Positions 1-9,012 of a stretch of DNA of 64,000 bases are shown here, piece by piece. The notes beneath the pieces were generated by a model. The model ran no database searches. It was given only the letters and a program-made list of their open reading frames with translations, and had not been told where the DNA came from. Every line of letters begins with the position of its first letter. The first letter of the stretch is position 1. Location of the stretch: the NCBI RefSeq assembly GCF_012070565.1, contig NZ_JAAQRO010000008.1, positions 62,001 to 126,000 of the forward strand. The letters run 5' to 3'. Source of the DNA: Anaerosporobacter faecicola. Its GTDB lineage: Bacteria; Bacillota; Clostridia; Lachnospirales; Lachnospiraceae. Position numbers and translations under genes: made by a program.

Positions 1-804
1 TAACGTCAATCGGAAGAATTGAACAACATAAACAATTATACCAGAGACTATGGAACCTACTACTAAAGCAAGAATCTTATCTTGAATATCTAAGCGCAAA
101 TCACCAATTAAAAATACAAAGATATTCACAACTACTCCTGTAACAATGGCAATATCAAAGGCATGATCCATTTTTCTTGTACGAATAAAGTATGTCAGTA
201 AAAGAACGATAGCAAAAACAGCAATCGTTAGAATCATCTCTTTATTAGCTTTTAAACTGTCAATAACAAAGGTATAGAGCTGTAAAGTATCTTCAACAGT
301 CATACTCACTGTAATCTGTGCAGCTTGTTTTATTATTACGATGAAAAAATATAGGAACACACCACAACTTACTGGTATGATTGCCATTGGTGTACCGATA
401 ATTCCTAATAGAATTGGTATCACATATGGAATCTTAAGTAGAAAACAAATTGGCATTAATATTAAAACGTATCCTTGTTTTGGGGTAAAACGGATAAACA
501 AAAGATAGATAACTAAAAAAACGGCTATTACTAGAATAGACAAAATCTTTGATACAAAATAAAAATGTATAAATGATAACAATGCTGCAATAATGATCAT
601 AATTGGCGTTGGTAGAAATGCACAAAAAGCTGCTAACAAAAGTACAATTGGCAAACTATTAAACCGTAGATCATATCCATACGAATTATTTAAAACCATA
701 AATACAAGCATTGAAATAAAGAATCGAACCACTGGTTTTGCATACACTTCTATCTTTTGGTATATGGTTATTAGTCTTTCTTTCAAAACGAGTAAACTCA
801 TCAT
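1..804 (-). CDS. Polytopic membrane protein of unknown function (3' end beyond window)
   Basis: The frame is open from tandem ATG codons at 804/801 to the window edge, giving 268 codons with no stop, so the C-terminus is missing. An AGGGAGAG ribosome site precedes the start. The translation begins MMSLLVLKERLITIYQK and is almost entirely hydrophobic, with roughly eight predicted membrane helices separated by short basic loops (for example RTRKMDH). I recognise no catalytic motif or family. It follows a two-helix membrane protein by 14 bases and shares its strand, so the two probably form one transcript and may act together in the membrane. Function unknown. Confidence 0.75.
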   Translation of the reverse strand, partial: MMSLLVLKERLITIYQKIEVYAKPVVRFFISMLVFMVLNNSYGYDLRFNSLPIVLLLAAFCAFLPTPIMIIIAALLSFIHFYFVSKILSILVIAVFLVIYLLFIRFTPKQGYVLILMPICFLLKIPYVIPILLGIIGTPMAIIPVSCGVFLYFFIVIIKQAAQITVSMTVEDTLQLYTFVIDSLKANKEMILTIAVFAIVLLLTYFIRTRKMDHAFDIAIVTGVVVNIFVFLIGDLRLDIQDKILALVVGSIVSGIIVYVVQFFRLTL

Positions 805-818
805 ATATTATACTCTCC

Positions 819-1220
819 CTATTTCAGTTCATTCTCTTCGTCTATATAATATTGGCGAAGCTGTTTTAAGTTCTTTCGATATTGAAACAACCTTTTTCTA
901 GATGAATCAAATTTTAATGAATATCCTACAATTGAACTAAAGACATATATCGTCAATAGAATAATGTATATACCAAGCACTTTTGCACCAATTGCTTTAT
1001 AATCAAGCTTTACCGCTTCCTGTATAAGATATTCTGATTTATAAAATGCTATTATAATCAACAGAATCAAATAAGACACTGTCACACTGACAACAGATTT
1101 TATTATCTGATACCGTAAATAATCCATCTTAAAATACTTGCTAAGTTTGATGTCTTCCCCTTCATCTTTTTCATAAATGGCCAATTTGGTCATTAAGGAA
1201 ATTTTATTATTGTCAAGCAT
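819..1220 (-). CDS. Small two-helix membrane protein of unknown function
   Basis: A 133-residue protein. I chose the ATG at 1220 because GGGAGGTG sits just ahead of it; an in-frame start 14 codons upstream has no such site. It has a charged N-terminal stretch (about residues 1-40), two hydrophobic segments (about 43-65 and 80-103) and a basic, Arg/Lys/Gln-rich tail likely in the cytoplasm. No known domain is recognised. It lies directly upstream of the large membrane protein that runs off the window, and co-transcription is likely. Confidence 0.7.
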   Translation of the reverse strand: MLDNNKISLMTKLAIYEKDEGEDIKLSKYFKMDYLRYQIIKSVVSVTVSYLILLIIIAFYKSEYLIQEAVKLDYKAIGAKVLGIYIILLTIYVFSSIVGYSLKFDSSRKRLFQYRKNLKQLRQYYIDEENELK

Positions 1221-1393
1221 TGATTCACCTCCCAATAAATATACAAAAACATTATACCACAAAGGGTGTCTGATTTCGAGAACTATTTTCCCAAATATAC
1301 GGGTCCCCTCCTATCATTCTTCCCATTCTGTACTTCCTTAATCCAATTCCTCTTTTCCCTTTATTTTAAAAGTAGTTCTCACTATTTCATACG

Positions 1394-1452
1394 CAAAAAA
1401 CAGGTATTACAAAAGTATGTATATTTTCCAATCATACTTTTGCAATACCTGT
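1394..1452 (-). terminator. Intrinsic terminator of the NfeD-SPFH operon
   Basis: A 20-bp inverted repeat (1400-1419 with 1433-1452, one G-U pair) is followed on the minus strand by six T residues. It lies 19 bases past the SPFH stop codon. Confidence 0.85.
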
Positions 1453-1470
1453 ATGCGAACGAATTAACTA

Positions 1471-2403
1471 TTATACGTTTTCTTTGCTTACTTCTGTAAT
1501 ACTTTTCACTAAACCTGCAATTCCTTGAATCTCCGAAGGAATGATAATCTTGGTTGCCTTTCCATCTGCTGCTTTTGCAAATGCTTCTAAGCTCTTTAAC
1601 TGTAATACTGCGTTGCCTGGTTGCGCCTCATTTAAGAAACGAATACCATCTGCATTTGCCTGTTGTACAGCAAGGATTGCTTGTGCTTGACCTTCTGCTT
1701 CACGGATTGTTGCTTCTTTCTTTGCTTCTGCACGTAAGATTGCTGCTTCTTTTTCTGCTTCTGCTTCAAGAATCGCTGATTCTTTCTTACCTTCTGCAAC
1801 TAAGACTGTGGATTTCTTTTCACCCTCTGCACGAAGGATTGCTTCTCTTCGTTCACGTTCCGCTTTCATCTGTTTCTCCATTGCATCTTGAATTGCTGCT
1901 GGAGGAATAATATTCTTAAGTTCTACACGATTTACTTTAATACCCCAAGGGTCAGTTGCTGTATCCAAAGAAACTCTCATCTTTGTATTAATGATTTCTC
2001 TTGATGTAAGTGTTTGGTCAAGTTCCAAGTCACCGATGATATTTCTTAATGTAGTGGCTGTAAGATTTTCAATTGCCATGATTGGGTTCTCAACACCATA
2101 TGCAAATAATTTAGGATCTGTAATCTGAAAGAATACAACTGTATCAATTCGCATGGTAACGTTATCTTTTGTAATAACGGGCTGTGGAGCGAAATCAACT
2201 ACTTGTTCCTTCAGCACTACTCTTTTTGCTACACGATCAATAAATGGTACTTTAACATGTACACCAACATTCCATGTTCCTTGATAACCGCCCAAACGTT
2301 CTAATACATAAGCTTGTGCCTGTGGAACGATTTTAATACAAGATGCAAGAATAATTAAAATAATGATTACAAAACTAATACCAATAATTTGCCAAGTATC
2401 CAT
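1471..2403 (-). CDS. SPFH/Band 7 (stomatin-prohibitin) membrane protein
   Basis: A 310-residue QmcA/YbbK-like SPFH protein. One N-terminal membrane segment (about residues 6-24) anchors it. A Band 7 domain follows (about 27-180; LERLGGYQGTWNVGVHVKVPF, ENLTATTLRNIIGDLELDQT). Next is an Ala/Glu/Lys-rich coiled coil of repeated AEGEKK/AEAEKEAA units (about 185-245) and a C-terminal region ending VSKENV. Such proteins oligomerise into membrane scaffolds linked to lipid microdomains and membrane protease control. The NfeD-like partner is immediately upstream, the classic SPFH-NfeD pairing. A strong terminator follows. Confidence 0.93.
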   Translation of the reverse strand: MDTWQIIGISFVIIILIILASCIKIVPQAQAYVLERLGGYQGTWNVGVHVKVPFIDRVAKRVVLKEQVVDFAPQPVITKDNVTMRIDTVVFFQITDPKLFAYGVENPIMAIENLTATTLRNIIGDLELDQTLTSREIINTKMRVSLDTATDPWGIKVNRVELKNIIPPAAIQDAMEKQMKAERERREAILRAEGEKKSTVLVAEGKKESAILEAEAEKEAAILRAEAKKEATIREAEGQAQAILAVQQANADGIRFLNEAQPGNAVLQLKSLEAFAKAADGKATKIIIPSEIQGIAGLVKSITEVSKENV

Positions 2404-2451
2404 ACTTTCTTTCCTCCATTTTCTTCTCTCTCATTTACTTCTCTCATTTTG

Positions 2452-2877
2452 TTACTTTGCTACAATCAACTTAACTCCCTTAATTGCAACAACCTTAACC
2501 ATTGTACCTTCTTGAATAATCTCATCTTCCCGTTCAGCTCTTGCTGTCCATTCCTGGCCATTCACATTTGCAGAACCAGTCTGATTAAAATTATCAATTG
2601 TTGATGTAACCTTTGCCTTTTGCCCGATAATACTTTCATAGTTGGTTCTTGCACGATGATTATTGAAATATCGTATTGCGATTGGTCTTGTGAAACATAA
2701 CAAAATAACAGAAACTACAACAAAGAGTAAAAACTGTATCAAATAGCTAGCTCCAAGAATGGATGCAAGGAATGCAATTAAAGCACCACCTGCGAACCAA
2801 ATTGTTGTTAATCCCAAGGTCGTAATTTCAATGATCAACAATACCGCTACTGCAATCAGCCAGTAAAATGATTCCAT
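2452..2877 (-). CDS. NfeD-like membrane protein
   Basis: A 141-residue short NfeD-type protein. The ATG at 2877 follows a GGGG-rich ribosome site; an upstream in-frame start is less likely. The N-terminal half holds about three hydrophobic helices (FYWLIAVAVLLIIEITTLGL and following), and the C-terminal ~65 residues form the NfeD OB-fold (SIIGQKAKVTSTIDNFNQTG, VNGQEWTARAE, VVAIKGVKLIV). NfeD proteins partner with SPFH proteins and probably stabilise their membrane assemblies. The stop lies 48 bases before the SPFH start, so an operon is expected. Confidence 0.9.
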   Translation of the reverse strand: MESFYWLIAVAVLLIIEITTLGLTTIWFAGGALIAFLASILGASYLIQFLLFVVVSVILLCFTRPIAIRYFNNHRARTNYESIIGQKAKVTSTIDNFNQTGSANVNGQEWTARAEREDEIIQEGTMVKVVAIKGVKLIVAK

Positions 2878-3043
2878 ACCTTCAATCCCCTTTCTACATT
2901 CTCTATGTGGATTATATTCCAACCTCCACCACATGTATTCAAGTTTGAAAAGATGATTTACACTTTTTCATTTATTCTTTCCGTACCTTGAATTGTTATA
3001 CTTATTTTACTTCATAGTATTTGTAATTACAATACAAAAGGGC

Positions 3044-3082
3044 AAAGAAAAATGCGTCAAACAAGCCGTTTTCCGCATTTTT
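3044..3082 (-). terminator. Probable terminator of the rRNA methyltransferase operon
   Basis: Inverted repeat AAAAATGCG (3048-3056) with CGCATTTTT (3074-3082), about 50 bases past the methyltransferase stop. The minus-strand 3' arm ends in a T run. The stem is short and AT-rich, so strength is uncertain. Confidence 0.55.
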
Positions 3083-3133
3083 AATATTGCTTTCTATTTT
3101 TTCTAATCAGATTTTAATATTTGTCTTCTTCTT

Positions 3134-3928
3134 TTAAGAAGATCTCTTATTTCGCTTTTGGCGATATACTTCATACATCAGGATGGAAGCTGCTACTCCT
3201 GCATTAAGAGATTCCACTTTACCTTCCATCGGAATCTTGATCAAACGGTCCGCTTCCTTACTAACTTCTTCGGATATTCCATTCGCTTCATTACCAATAA
3301 TAATACCCGTCTTCGATTCATATACTTCTTCATCGTAATAATTTGTAGCTGACAAATGAGAAGCATAGATCGTAATCCCTTGCTGCTTCATCTCTCGAAG
3401 TGCATCAACAAAGTGATCCACATAGACAAATGGCATCCGATATAAGGCACCCATCGTAGAACGTACAACCTTGGGATTAAAGATATCCACAGATTCTTTA
3501 CTAATAACGATCCCCGTTATGCCTGCTCCTTCTGCAGTACGAATGATCGTTCCCATATTCCCAGGATCTCTTACATCTTCTAACAACAAAAGATTCGCAT
3601 GTTCTGCAGTTATTAGTGATTCATAATCATAAGCAGGCTGTTTTACTATTGCCAAAACCCCTTGTGGTGTCGTGGTGTCAGCTACCTCACAAAAGATCTT
3701 GTCTGCTACTATTTCATAAGAAAAACCATCAAAATACGCAGTATTCTCCTGTATTCGTTCCTGATAGAAGGTTTCCGTAACATACGCCTTCACTAATTGC
3801 TCCTGGCTCGTTTCTTCAAACATTTTGATTCCTTCGATTACAAATTCTTTCTGGCTATTTCTAACCTTTGCTTTTTTCTGAAGGGCTATCAAATTTTTAA
3901 TCTGGTTATTACTTGCACTTGTTATCAT
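3134..3928 (-). CDS. TrmH/SpoU-family RNA 2'-O-ribose methyltransferase
   Basis: A 264-residue SPOUT methyltransferase expected to use SAM to methylate a ribose 2'-OH in rRNA or tRNA. The N-terminal substrate-binding part (ITSASNNQIKNLIALQKKAK) is followed by the knotted SpoU domain with its three motifs: LLLEDVRDPGNMGTIIRTAE, IIIGNEANGISEEV and IPMEGKVESLNAGVAASILM. It starts at an ATG behind AAGGAG. It resembles Firmicute YsgA-type proteins; the exact nucleotide target cannot be read from sequence. ktrA ends only 12 bases downstream of this start region on the same strand, so they are probably co-transcribed. Confidence 0.92.
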   Translation of the reverse strand: MITSASNNQIKNLIALQKKAKVRNSQKEFVIEGIKMFEETSQEQLVKAYVTETFYQERIQENTAYFDGFSYEIVADKIFCEVADTTTPQGVLAIVKQPAYDYESLITAEHANLLLLEDVRDPGNMGTIIRTAEGAGITGIVISKESVDIFNPKVVRSTMGALYRMPFVYVDHFVDALREMKQQGITIYASHLSATNYYDEEVYESKTGIIIGNEANGISEEVSKEADRLIKIPMEGKVESLNAGVAASILMYEVYRQKRNKRSS

Positions 3929-3940
3929 ATGTTCTCCTTA

Positions 3941-4603
3941 CTATTTTCCCTGCATACTCGCTAACTTATTCAAGGTTTCATTCTTTCCAATCATAACAAG
4001 AACATCATTTTTTGATACTGCGATATCTGCATCTGGATTGATATCAAGTACACCATTTTTCTTAATTCCAATAACATTCACTTTGTATTTGGCACGGAGG
4101 TTTAGTTCCCTTAGACTATGTCCATCCCATTCTTTTAATGCTTCTACTTCCATCATACTAAAGGTTGAAGATAACTCTACTGCATCAAAGAAGTTCCCCA
4201 AAAGTAGATTATTTGCAATTCGTATTCCCGTTTCTTTTTCTGGGAAAACAACCATATCTGCACCAACTTTTTTAAGGATCTTTGCATGTAAGTCATTCTG
4301 CGCTTTAGCCAAAACATATGGGATTCCCAGTTCTTTTGCCAAGATTGTAACCATGACACTTGCTTCCAAGTCTTCACCGATTGCTACAATTGCTCCATCA
4401 AAATTACTGATTCCCAATGTTTCCATTGTATCTACATCGGTAACATTTGCTTTTACTGCATATGTAACGATGTCCGCCATTTCTTGAATCTTATCTTCAT
4501 TATCATCTACAACTAAAACTTCACAACCACTATCTGCTAATGTTGTTGCAACACTTTTCCCAAATCTCCCTAATCCAAATACAACAAATTCTTTATTTGC
4601 CAT
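3941..4603 (-). CDS. ktrA: Ktr/Trk potassium uptake regulatory subunit KtrA
   Basis: A 220-residue RCK protein. The N-terminal Rossmann RCK-N domain has FGLGRFGKSVATTLADSG with acidic residues after beta-2 (VDDNEDK), and an RCK-C domain follows after about residue 135. KtrA rings bind ATP/ADP (and c-di-AMP in the RCK-C domain in many Firmicutes) and gate the KtrB channel at the cytoplasmic face. I chose the ATG at 4603, giving the usual ~220-residue length; upstream in-frame starts would add an atypical extension. ktrB lies upstream by 72 bases on the same strand. Confidence 0.93.
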   Translation of the reverse strand: MANKEFVVFGLGRFGKSVATTLADSGCEVLVVDDNEDKIQEMADIVTYAVKANVTDVDTMETLGISNFDGAIVAIGEDLEASVMVTILAKELGIPYVLAKAQNDLHAKILKKVGADMVVFPEKETGIRIANNLLLGNFFDAVELSSTFSMMEVEALKEWDGHSLRELNLRAKYKVNVIGIKKNGVLDINPDADIAVSKNDVLVMIGKNETLNKLASMQGK

Positions 4604-4675
4604 TCTATACCATACCTTTCTGTACGCCAATTCCAATACAGTTACTGATTGTTATCTGCATCAAATTCTTATTGA

Positions 4676-6052
4676 CTAACCAACTGAAATATTTTCTTCT
4701 GGTAAATGTTTTCCATTTCCTTTTACTGATTTCAAATTAAATGCCAATGCCATAGACATAGGACCAATTCTTCCTAAGTACATGGTTATAACTATAATAA
4801 CCTTCCCTACTGTTGTAAGTGTTGGTGTTATTCCTCTGGTTAATCCTACGGTTGCTAATGCAGATGTTGTCTCAAACATAACATCAAGGAAATTACCACC
4901 TTCAACGACGGATAACAAAATTGTCGATATAAATAACACACTTGCACTTACTAAAATAACTGCTAATGCCTTCTTAATGTAGAAATCTGCAATCTTTCTT
5001 CTATGCAACTCCACATCCTGTTTCCCTTTTACAATGGATATTGCTGCCAAAAAGATCATTGCAATGGTTACCGTCTTAACGCCACCTGCGGTTCCTGAAG
5101 GAGAACCACCAATAAACATTAATACAATTGAAATAAAAGCAGAATCACTCGTAAGATTCTCCTGTGGTATTGTAAAGAAACCTGCTGTTCGAGTCGTTAC
5201 TGACTGAAACATAGAAGCCATAACCTTGCTTCCAAAACCTAGATTTCCTATAGTTCCTTTGTTATTATACTCCATAATAAATATTACAACTGTACCCGTT
5301 AGGATAAGGATTATGGTAGTTCCAACTGCAATCTTTGTATGTAATCGAAGACTACGCAAAAAAGTTTTCAGATGGAATTTTTCTTTAAAGGATTTCTTGA
5401 GTTTTTCTAGTACATCCCACCACACAGGGAAACCAATACCTCCTAAAATAATCAGTGCCATTGTCGTAAAGTTAACCAATGGATCCGATACATAATCTGC
5501 CAAACTAACCTCTCCAAGAATATCCATACCTGCATTACAAAAAGCGGATACCGCATTAAAGATTGCTCTTCCTAAGCCTGAAAAGAAACCATACTTTGGT
5601 ATAAAGGAAAAACTATAGAGCAGTGCTCCAATTCCTTCCACTAAGAATGTTCCTTTCATAATCTTAATCGTCAAGCGTACTAATCCACGTAACGTATCTA
5701 GATTATATGCTTCTTGTATCAGTAAACGTTCCCTTAATGTAATTCTTTTTCTCATGATTAGTAAAATTGTTGTTGTAAAAGTTATGACTCCCAAACCACC
5801 AAATTGTATTAAGATCAAAATGACAATATGACCGAATGTTGTCCAGTGGGACAAGGTATTCACTGTTGTCAACCCCGTTACACAGATTGAGGTTGTTGCT
5901 GTAAACAGAGCATCTACTAGTTTTGTCGTCTCTCCTTCTCTTGTTGCAAATGGTAGCATAAGCAATGCCGTTCCAAGAATTATTGCTGCCAAGAAACCGA
6001 ATACAATCATCTGGGTCGTCGAAAACTTTATTTTCTTTAACTTATCTTTCAT
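4676..6052 (-). CDS. ktrB: Ktr/Trk potassium uptake transmembrane subunit KtrB
   Basis: A 458-residue TrkH/KtrB-family membrane protein forming the K+ (Na+-dependent) pathway regulated by KtrA. It has the expected four membrane-pore-membrane repeats, with selectivity-filter regions TTSICVTGLTTV, FNAVSAFCNAG, SVTTRTAGFFT and ETTSALATVGLT. The ATG at 6052 follows a perfect GGAGG; a GTG four codons earlier lies inside that site. The upstream region has a good promoter, and a possible 18-codon leader frame ends by overlapping this start (ATGA). Confidence 0.94.
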   Translation of the reverse strand: MKDKLKKIKFSTTQMIVFGFLAAIILGTALLMLPFATREGETTKLVDALFTATTSICVTGLTTVNTLSHWTTFGHIVILILIQFGGLGVITFTTTILLIMRKRITLRERLLIQEAYNLDTLRGLVRLTIKIMKGTFLVEGIGALLYSFSFIPKYGFFSGLGRAIFNAVSAFCNAGMDILGEVSLADYVSDPLVNFTTMALIILGGIGFPVWWDVLEKLKKSFKEKFHLKTFLRSLRLHTKIAVGTTIILILTGTVVIFIMEYNNKGTIGNLGFGSKVMASMFQSVTTRTAGFFTIPQENLTSDSAFISIVLMFIGGSPSGTAGGVKTVTIAMIFLAAISIVKGKQDVELHRRKIADFYIKKALAVILVSASVLFISTILLSVVEGGNFLDVMFETTSALATVGLTRGITPTLTTVGKVIIVITMYLGRIGPMSMALAFNLKSVKGNGKHLPEENISVG

Positions 6053-6145
6053 AATTTCCTCCACATCAAAGTCAGAATCCTCAATGATTCCGTCCTTTGA
6101 ATCATGTGTTACCGTTATCCTTCATCCTGTAACACTTAATAAATG

Positions 6146-6174
6146 ATTTTACCACTCTTGTGTTGTTTTCTCAA
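6146..6174 (-). promoter_or_regulatory. Probable sigma-A promoter for ktrB-ktrA
   Basis: On the minus strand TTGAGA (6169-6174), a 17-base spacer and TAAAAT (6146-6151) match a vegetative promoter. It lies between the upstream clpP terminator and ktrB, giving a leader of about 85 bases. Confidence 0.65.
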
Positions 6175-6189
6175 CCTTTACTTTACCAT

Positions 6190-6240
6190 AGAAAATGCAA
6201 ACTACTACTATAATATCTATAATAATAGTTTGCATTTTCT
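6190..6240 (-). terminator. Terminator after the AraC-ClpP operon
   Basis: A 15-bp perfect stem (AGAAAATGCAAACTA 6190-6204 with its complement 6226-6240), extendable through the AT-rich loop. It lies about 70 bases past the clpP-paralogue stop. The U-rich end is part of the stem, so it could work in either direction. Confidence 0.65.
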
Positions 6241-6311
6241 TCGATAATTATAACTCTCTCTATTTTATTTTGCAACAAGTCTACTAGTTTATCTTTTGTT
6301 AAGAATCCACT

Positions 6312-6902
6312 CTAGTAAGTTTGTTTGATAATCGTGTCGATCAAACCATATTCCTTCGCTTCCAAAGCAGTCATATAATAATCCCGTTCACAATCTCGTT
6401 CCAGCTGTTCCATGTCTTTTCCTGTATTCTCTGACAAGATGCGATTCATCTTATTCTTCGTATTCTGCATATGTCGAGAAACAATCTCAATATCCGTTGC
6501 TTTCGCAGGTGCATTCATTCCACCAGCTGGTTGATGAATCATGATTTCCGCATTAGGGAGAGCAAACCGTTTTCCTTTTGCTCCACCTGCCAGTAGAAAC
6601 GCACCCATACTTGCTGCCATTCCTATGCAGATTGTTGACACATCACATTTAATATAATTCATTGTATCATATATCGCTAACCCGGATGGAATACTTCCTC
6701 CAGGACTATTGATATACAAGCTGATATCCTTCTTATAATCCACGGATTCCAAATACAATAATTGAGCAACAATGGAAGTTGCTAAGGTATCTGTCACTTC
6801 TTCTCCTAGAAATATAATGCGATCATTTAATAATCTTGAATAAATATCAAAACTACGTTCACTGTTTCCCGTTTGTTGTATTACATAAGGTACAAAACTC
6901 AT
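6312..6902 (-). CDS. ClpP-family serine protease, second paralogue
   Basis: A 196-residue ClpP protease subunit of normal length with the full triad: Ser in [11 protein letters not shown] (near residue 100), His in [10 protein letters not shown] (near 125) and an Asp near 175. ClpP forms tetradecamers that degrade substrates unfolded by ClpX/ClpC. It is similar to but distinct from the clpP next to clpX at 24.6-25.1 kb (it has MNAPAKATD where the other has GGAKGQATD). Its ATG overlaps the stop of an AraC-family regulator gene (ATGA), so the two are translationally coupled. The regulated setting suggests a specialised or inducible ClpP that may form mixed rings. Confidence 0.93.
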   Translation of the reverse strand: MSFVPYVIQQTGNSERSFDIYSRLLNDRIIFLGEEVTDTLATSIVAQLLYLESVDYKKDISLYINSPGGSIPSGLAIYDTMNYIKCDVSTICIGMAASMGAFLLAGGAKGKRFALPNAEIMIHQPAGGMNAPAKATDIEIVSRHMQNTKNKMNRILSENTGKDMEQLERDCERDYYMTALEAKEYGLIDTIIKQTY

Positions 6903-7312
6903 GCTGCAATTCGCTCCAATCTCATCTGTAATGTATTCGGACGTTGTACGTGAATGGATCTCATTCGAGTTCTTTCCTTATTTGCTCTTACGTAACAATT
7001 ACTTCTCACATATGCTGGCGTATAGAGAAATCGATTGCGAAATGCTTTGGTAAAGGACTGTTGTGACGTATACCCAACCAATTGAGCAATGTCCACGATT
7101 GGTGTTTTTGTCTGCATCAGAAGTTGTTGTGCTTCCTGTAAACGACGTTCCACAATATAAGTATGTATTGTCATTCCCGTGGTTTCTGCAAACATCCGGC
7201 TCAGATGGTACTTGGAATACCCAAATTTTTTTGCAAGATGATCCAAACTGATTTCTTCTGAAAAATGCATCTCGATGTACTTTTTTATCTTTTCTATACA
7301 ATAATGATCCAT
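6899..7312 (-). CDS. Small AraC-family transcriptional regulator (MarA/SoxS size)
   Basis: A 137-residue DNA-binding protein. It is essentially a lone AraC domain with two helix-turn-helix units: [20 protein letters not shown] and [20 protein letters not shown], followed by [13 protein letters not shown]. There is no ligand-binding domain, as in MarA/SoxS/Rob-core regulators. A basic tail ([15 protein letters not shown]) extends past the domain. The start follows a perfect AAAGGAGGT. It overlaps the clpP paralogue by four bases, so that gene is the likeliest co-regulated partner. Inducer and targets are unknown. Confidence 0.9.
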   Translation of the reverse strand: MDHYCIEKIKKYIEMHFSEEISLDHLAKKFGYSKYHLSRMFAETTGMTIHTYIVERRLQEAQQLLMQTKTPIVDIAQLVGYTSQQSFTKAFRNRFLYTPAYVRSNCYVRANKERTRMRSIHVQRPNTLQMRLERIAA

Positions 7313-7383
7313 CAGACGACCTCCTTTTGTACCAAGTATACACTGCTATTGCTGTCGCTGTCTTATCCTAAATTGCGGTTTTC

Positions 7384-8079
7384 TCATTTTAGATAGAATT
7401 GATGTTTGGTTTTCATTTGCTCTTTCCACTTGAAGCAATCATTCAAATGTAGGATTACATGTCTTGTTGGTGGCATCAGCAATAACCCCGCCATGTCCTT
7501 CTTTCCCCAAAAATCAAGAAGCCAGATCGATTCCTCCTGATTGGTAACACCACCTTCCAATCGTATCCGCTCCAACCCTTCTTTCGACACCTTACGCTTG
7601 CAATCTTCTTGGGATAGTTGCATAACATTTTCCCTTGTTTGTCTTCCAACTTCATTGCGGTATTCCCACAATTCTTTCTTATCCACTTGTTTGCTAAATG
7701 CAATGATTTCTTGATCACTCCAGGCATTTCCTGTATCACACACCGATACCCCCAACCTCTCGTTCCATTCCTTATCAAATACCTGTGACTTGTCCATCAT
7801 AAGTATGTTCATCGTCAAATCTTCAATTCTGGCAATATGCCAGATCACCCAAGCAATTGTCTCATCCTTCTTTGTGGGCATGATTGCATACTGTTCGTCT
7901 GTTAACCCCTCTTTCAATGCGTCGATCTGATTGTCTGTTTTTCCTGACACAACGCCACTATGCAGTTCTCCATGAATGTTCAAGAACAGCTGTCTAGCTT
8001 CCTGAAATTGATCTGGTTTCCGTATGATTCCACTTAAATCTTTATGTATAGGACTCAATTCATTCCCAAAATATTTCAT
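7384..8079 (-). CDS. DinB-superfamily protein
   Basis: A 231-residue protein resembling the DinB/YfiT four-helix bundle family, which carries a His-based metal site. Histidines in the expected settings are WVIWHIARIEDLTMN (about residues 87-101) and RHVILHLNDCFKWK near the C-terminus. Family members include thiol-dependent transferases and stress-associated proteins of unclear role. The start at 8079 is preceded by AAGGGGG. It sits between a double-GNAT gene (28 bases upstream) and the AraC-ClpP pair (71 bases downstream), all on the same strand. Confidence 0.7.
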   Translation of the reverse strand: MKYFGNELSPIHKDLSGIIRKPDQFQEARQLFLNIHGELHSGVVSGKTDNQIDALKEGLTDEQYAIMPTKKDETIAWVIWHIARIEDLTMNILMMDKSQVFDKEWNERLGVSVCDTGNAWSDQEIIAFSKQVDKKELWEYRNEVGRQTRENVMQLSQEDCKRKVSKEGLERIRLEGGVTNQEESIWLLDFWGKKDMAGLLLMPPTRHVILHLNDCFKWKEQMKTKHQFYLK

Positions 8080-8106
8080 GATTTTCCCCCTTCGTGTCTT
8101 TCCTAT

Positions 8107-9012
8107 TTAGAGCCATTGAATAAACGCCGTTTTATCCTTTCGATTATAGCCAGCTTGCTCATAAAACTTTAGGGTACTTTCTTGTTTCGAACCAGTTAAA
8201 AGCATCATCTTATAGCAATTTTCCTTCTGTGCAATCGTTTTTGCATAATTCAGACATTGCGTTGCATATCCTTTTTTTCTGTAATCTTGATCCGTTATTA
8301 CATTTTCTACAAATGCATATGGACGCTGTTCATGTGTTAGATTTGGTATGATCACACAAACACAAGAAGAGATAATCTTTCCATCTTGTTCTGCCACAAT
8401 TATATGATGGTTTGGATCCAATAGAATCTGTTTCCATAATTGGTCTTGTCTTTCTGACTTTTCCGGCATTGGATTGTCATGCAATTGCATATACAACTTC
8501 ATTAGATTTTCCCAATCCTTCTCGCTAGCTTCACGTACACAAAAGTCATACCGCATCAGATATTCTTCCTCACGTTCTTCTATTACATGAAAACCAACCT
8601 TGCGATACATTCGGTACGCATAATTTTCTTTCTGTACTGATAAAGAAACACGTGGACAACCAACCTCCCTTAGTTGTTCTAACATCCGCTCCATCAATCT
8701 GGTTCCAATTCCATAGCCGCGATATTGCTTATAGATGGATATCGCAATCTCTGGTGTATGATCATCAACACTTCCATACCCATGTATATTACGTACCCAA
8801 ACCGCTCCAACAACCTCTCCTTCTACTTCAGCACAGAGGCAATAATCTTGTTCGCCAGTTCCAAAATCTTTAATGTATACCTGTAGTTCTGGACGCTCAA
8901 TGATTTCCTTTGGTGCCAAATTGTTTTCATCTGGTTGAAATATTGCTTCATACAAGAACTCACGCAGCAATGGATATTCCTGTTCTTCCATTTCCCTTAT
9001 TCTATATTCCAT
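8107..9012 (-). CDS. Double-domain GNAT acetyltransferase
   Basis: A 301-residue protein made of two GNAT N-acetyltransferase domains. The first (about 1-150) has the acetyl-CoA loop QYRGYGIGTRLMERML and the region SVQKENYAYRMYRKVGF. The second (about 155-301) has DYRKKGYATQCLNYAKT and STLKFYEQAGY. Each would bind acetyl-CoA through the R/Q-x-x-G-x-G/A loop. The substrate is not evident. The ribosome site is weak. It is followed closely by the DinB-like gene. Confidence 0.85.
   Translation of the reverse strand: MEYRIREMEEQEYPLLREFLYEAIFQPDENNLAPKEIIERPELQVYIKDFGTGEQDYCLCAEVEGEVVGAVWVRNIHGYGSVDDHTPEIAISIYKQYRGYGIGTRLMERMLEQLREVGCPRVSLSVQKENYAYRMYRKVGFHVIEEREEEYLMRYDFCVREASEKDWENLMKLYMQLHDNPMPEKSERQDQLWKQILLDPNHHIIVAEQDGKIISSCVCVIIPNLTHEQRPYAFVENVITDQDYRKKGYATQCLNYAKTIAQKENCYKMMLLTGSKQESTLKFYEQAGYNRKDKTAFIQWL

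Noticed and set aside
1554-1910. 118-codon plus-strand Leu-rich frame
   Set aside because: It is antisense to the Ala/Glu/Lys coiled coil of the SPFH gene and has no ribosome site.
6053-6190. c-di-AMP (ydaO-type) riboswitch before ktrB
   Set aside because: This was expected from known ktr regulation, but none of the conserved ydaO sequence blocks is present in the leader.
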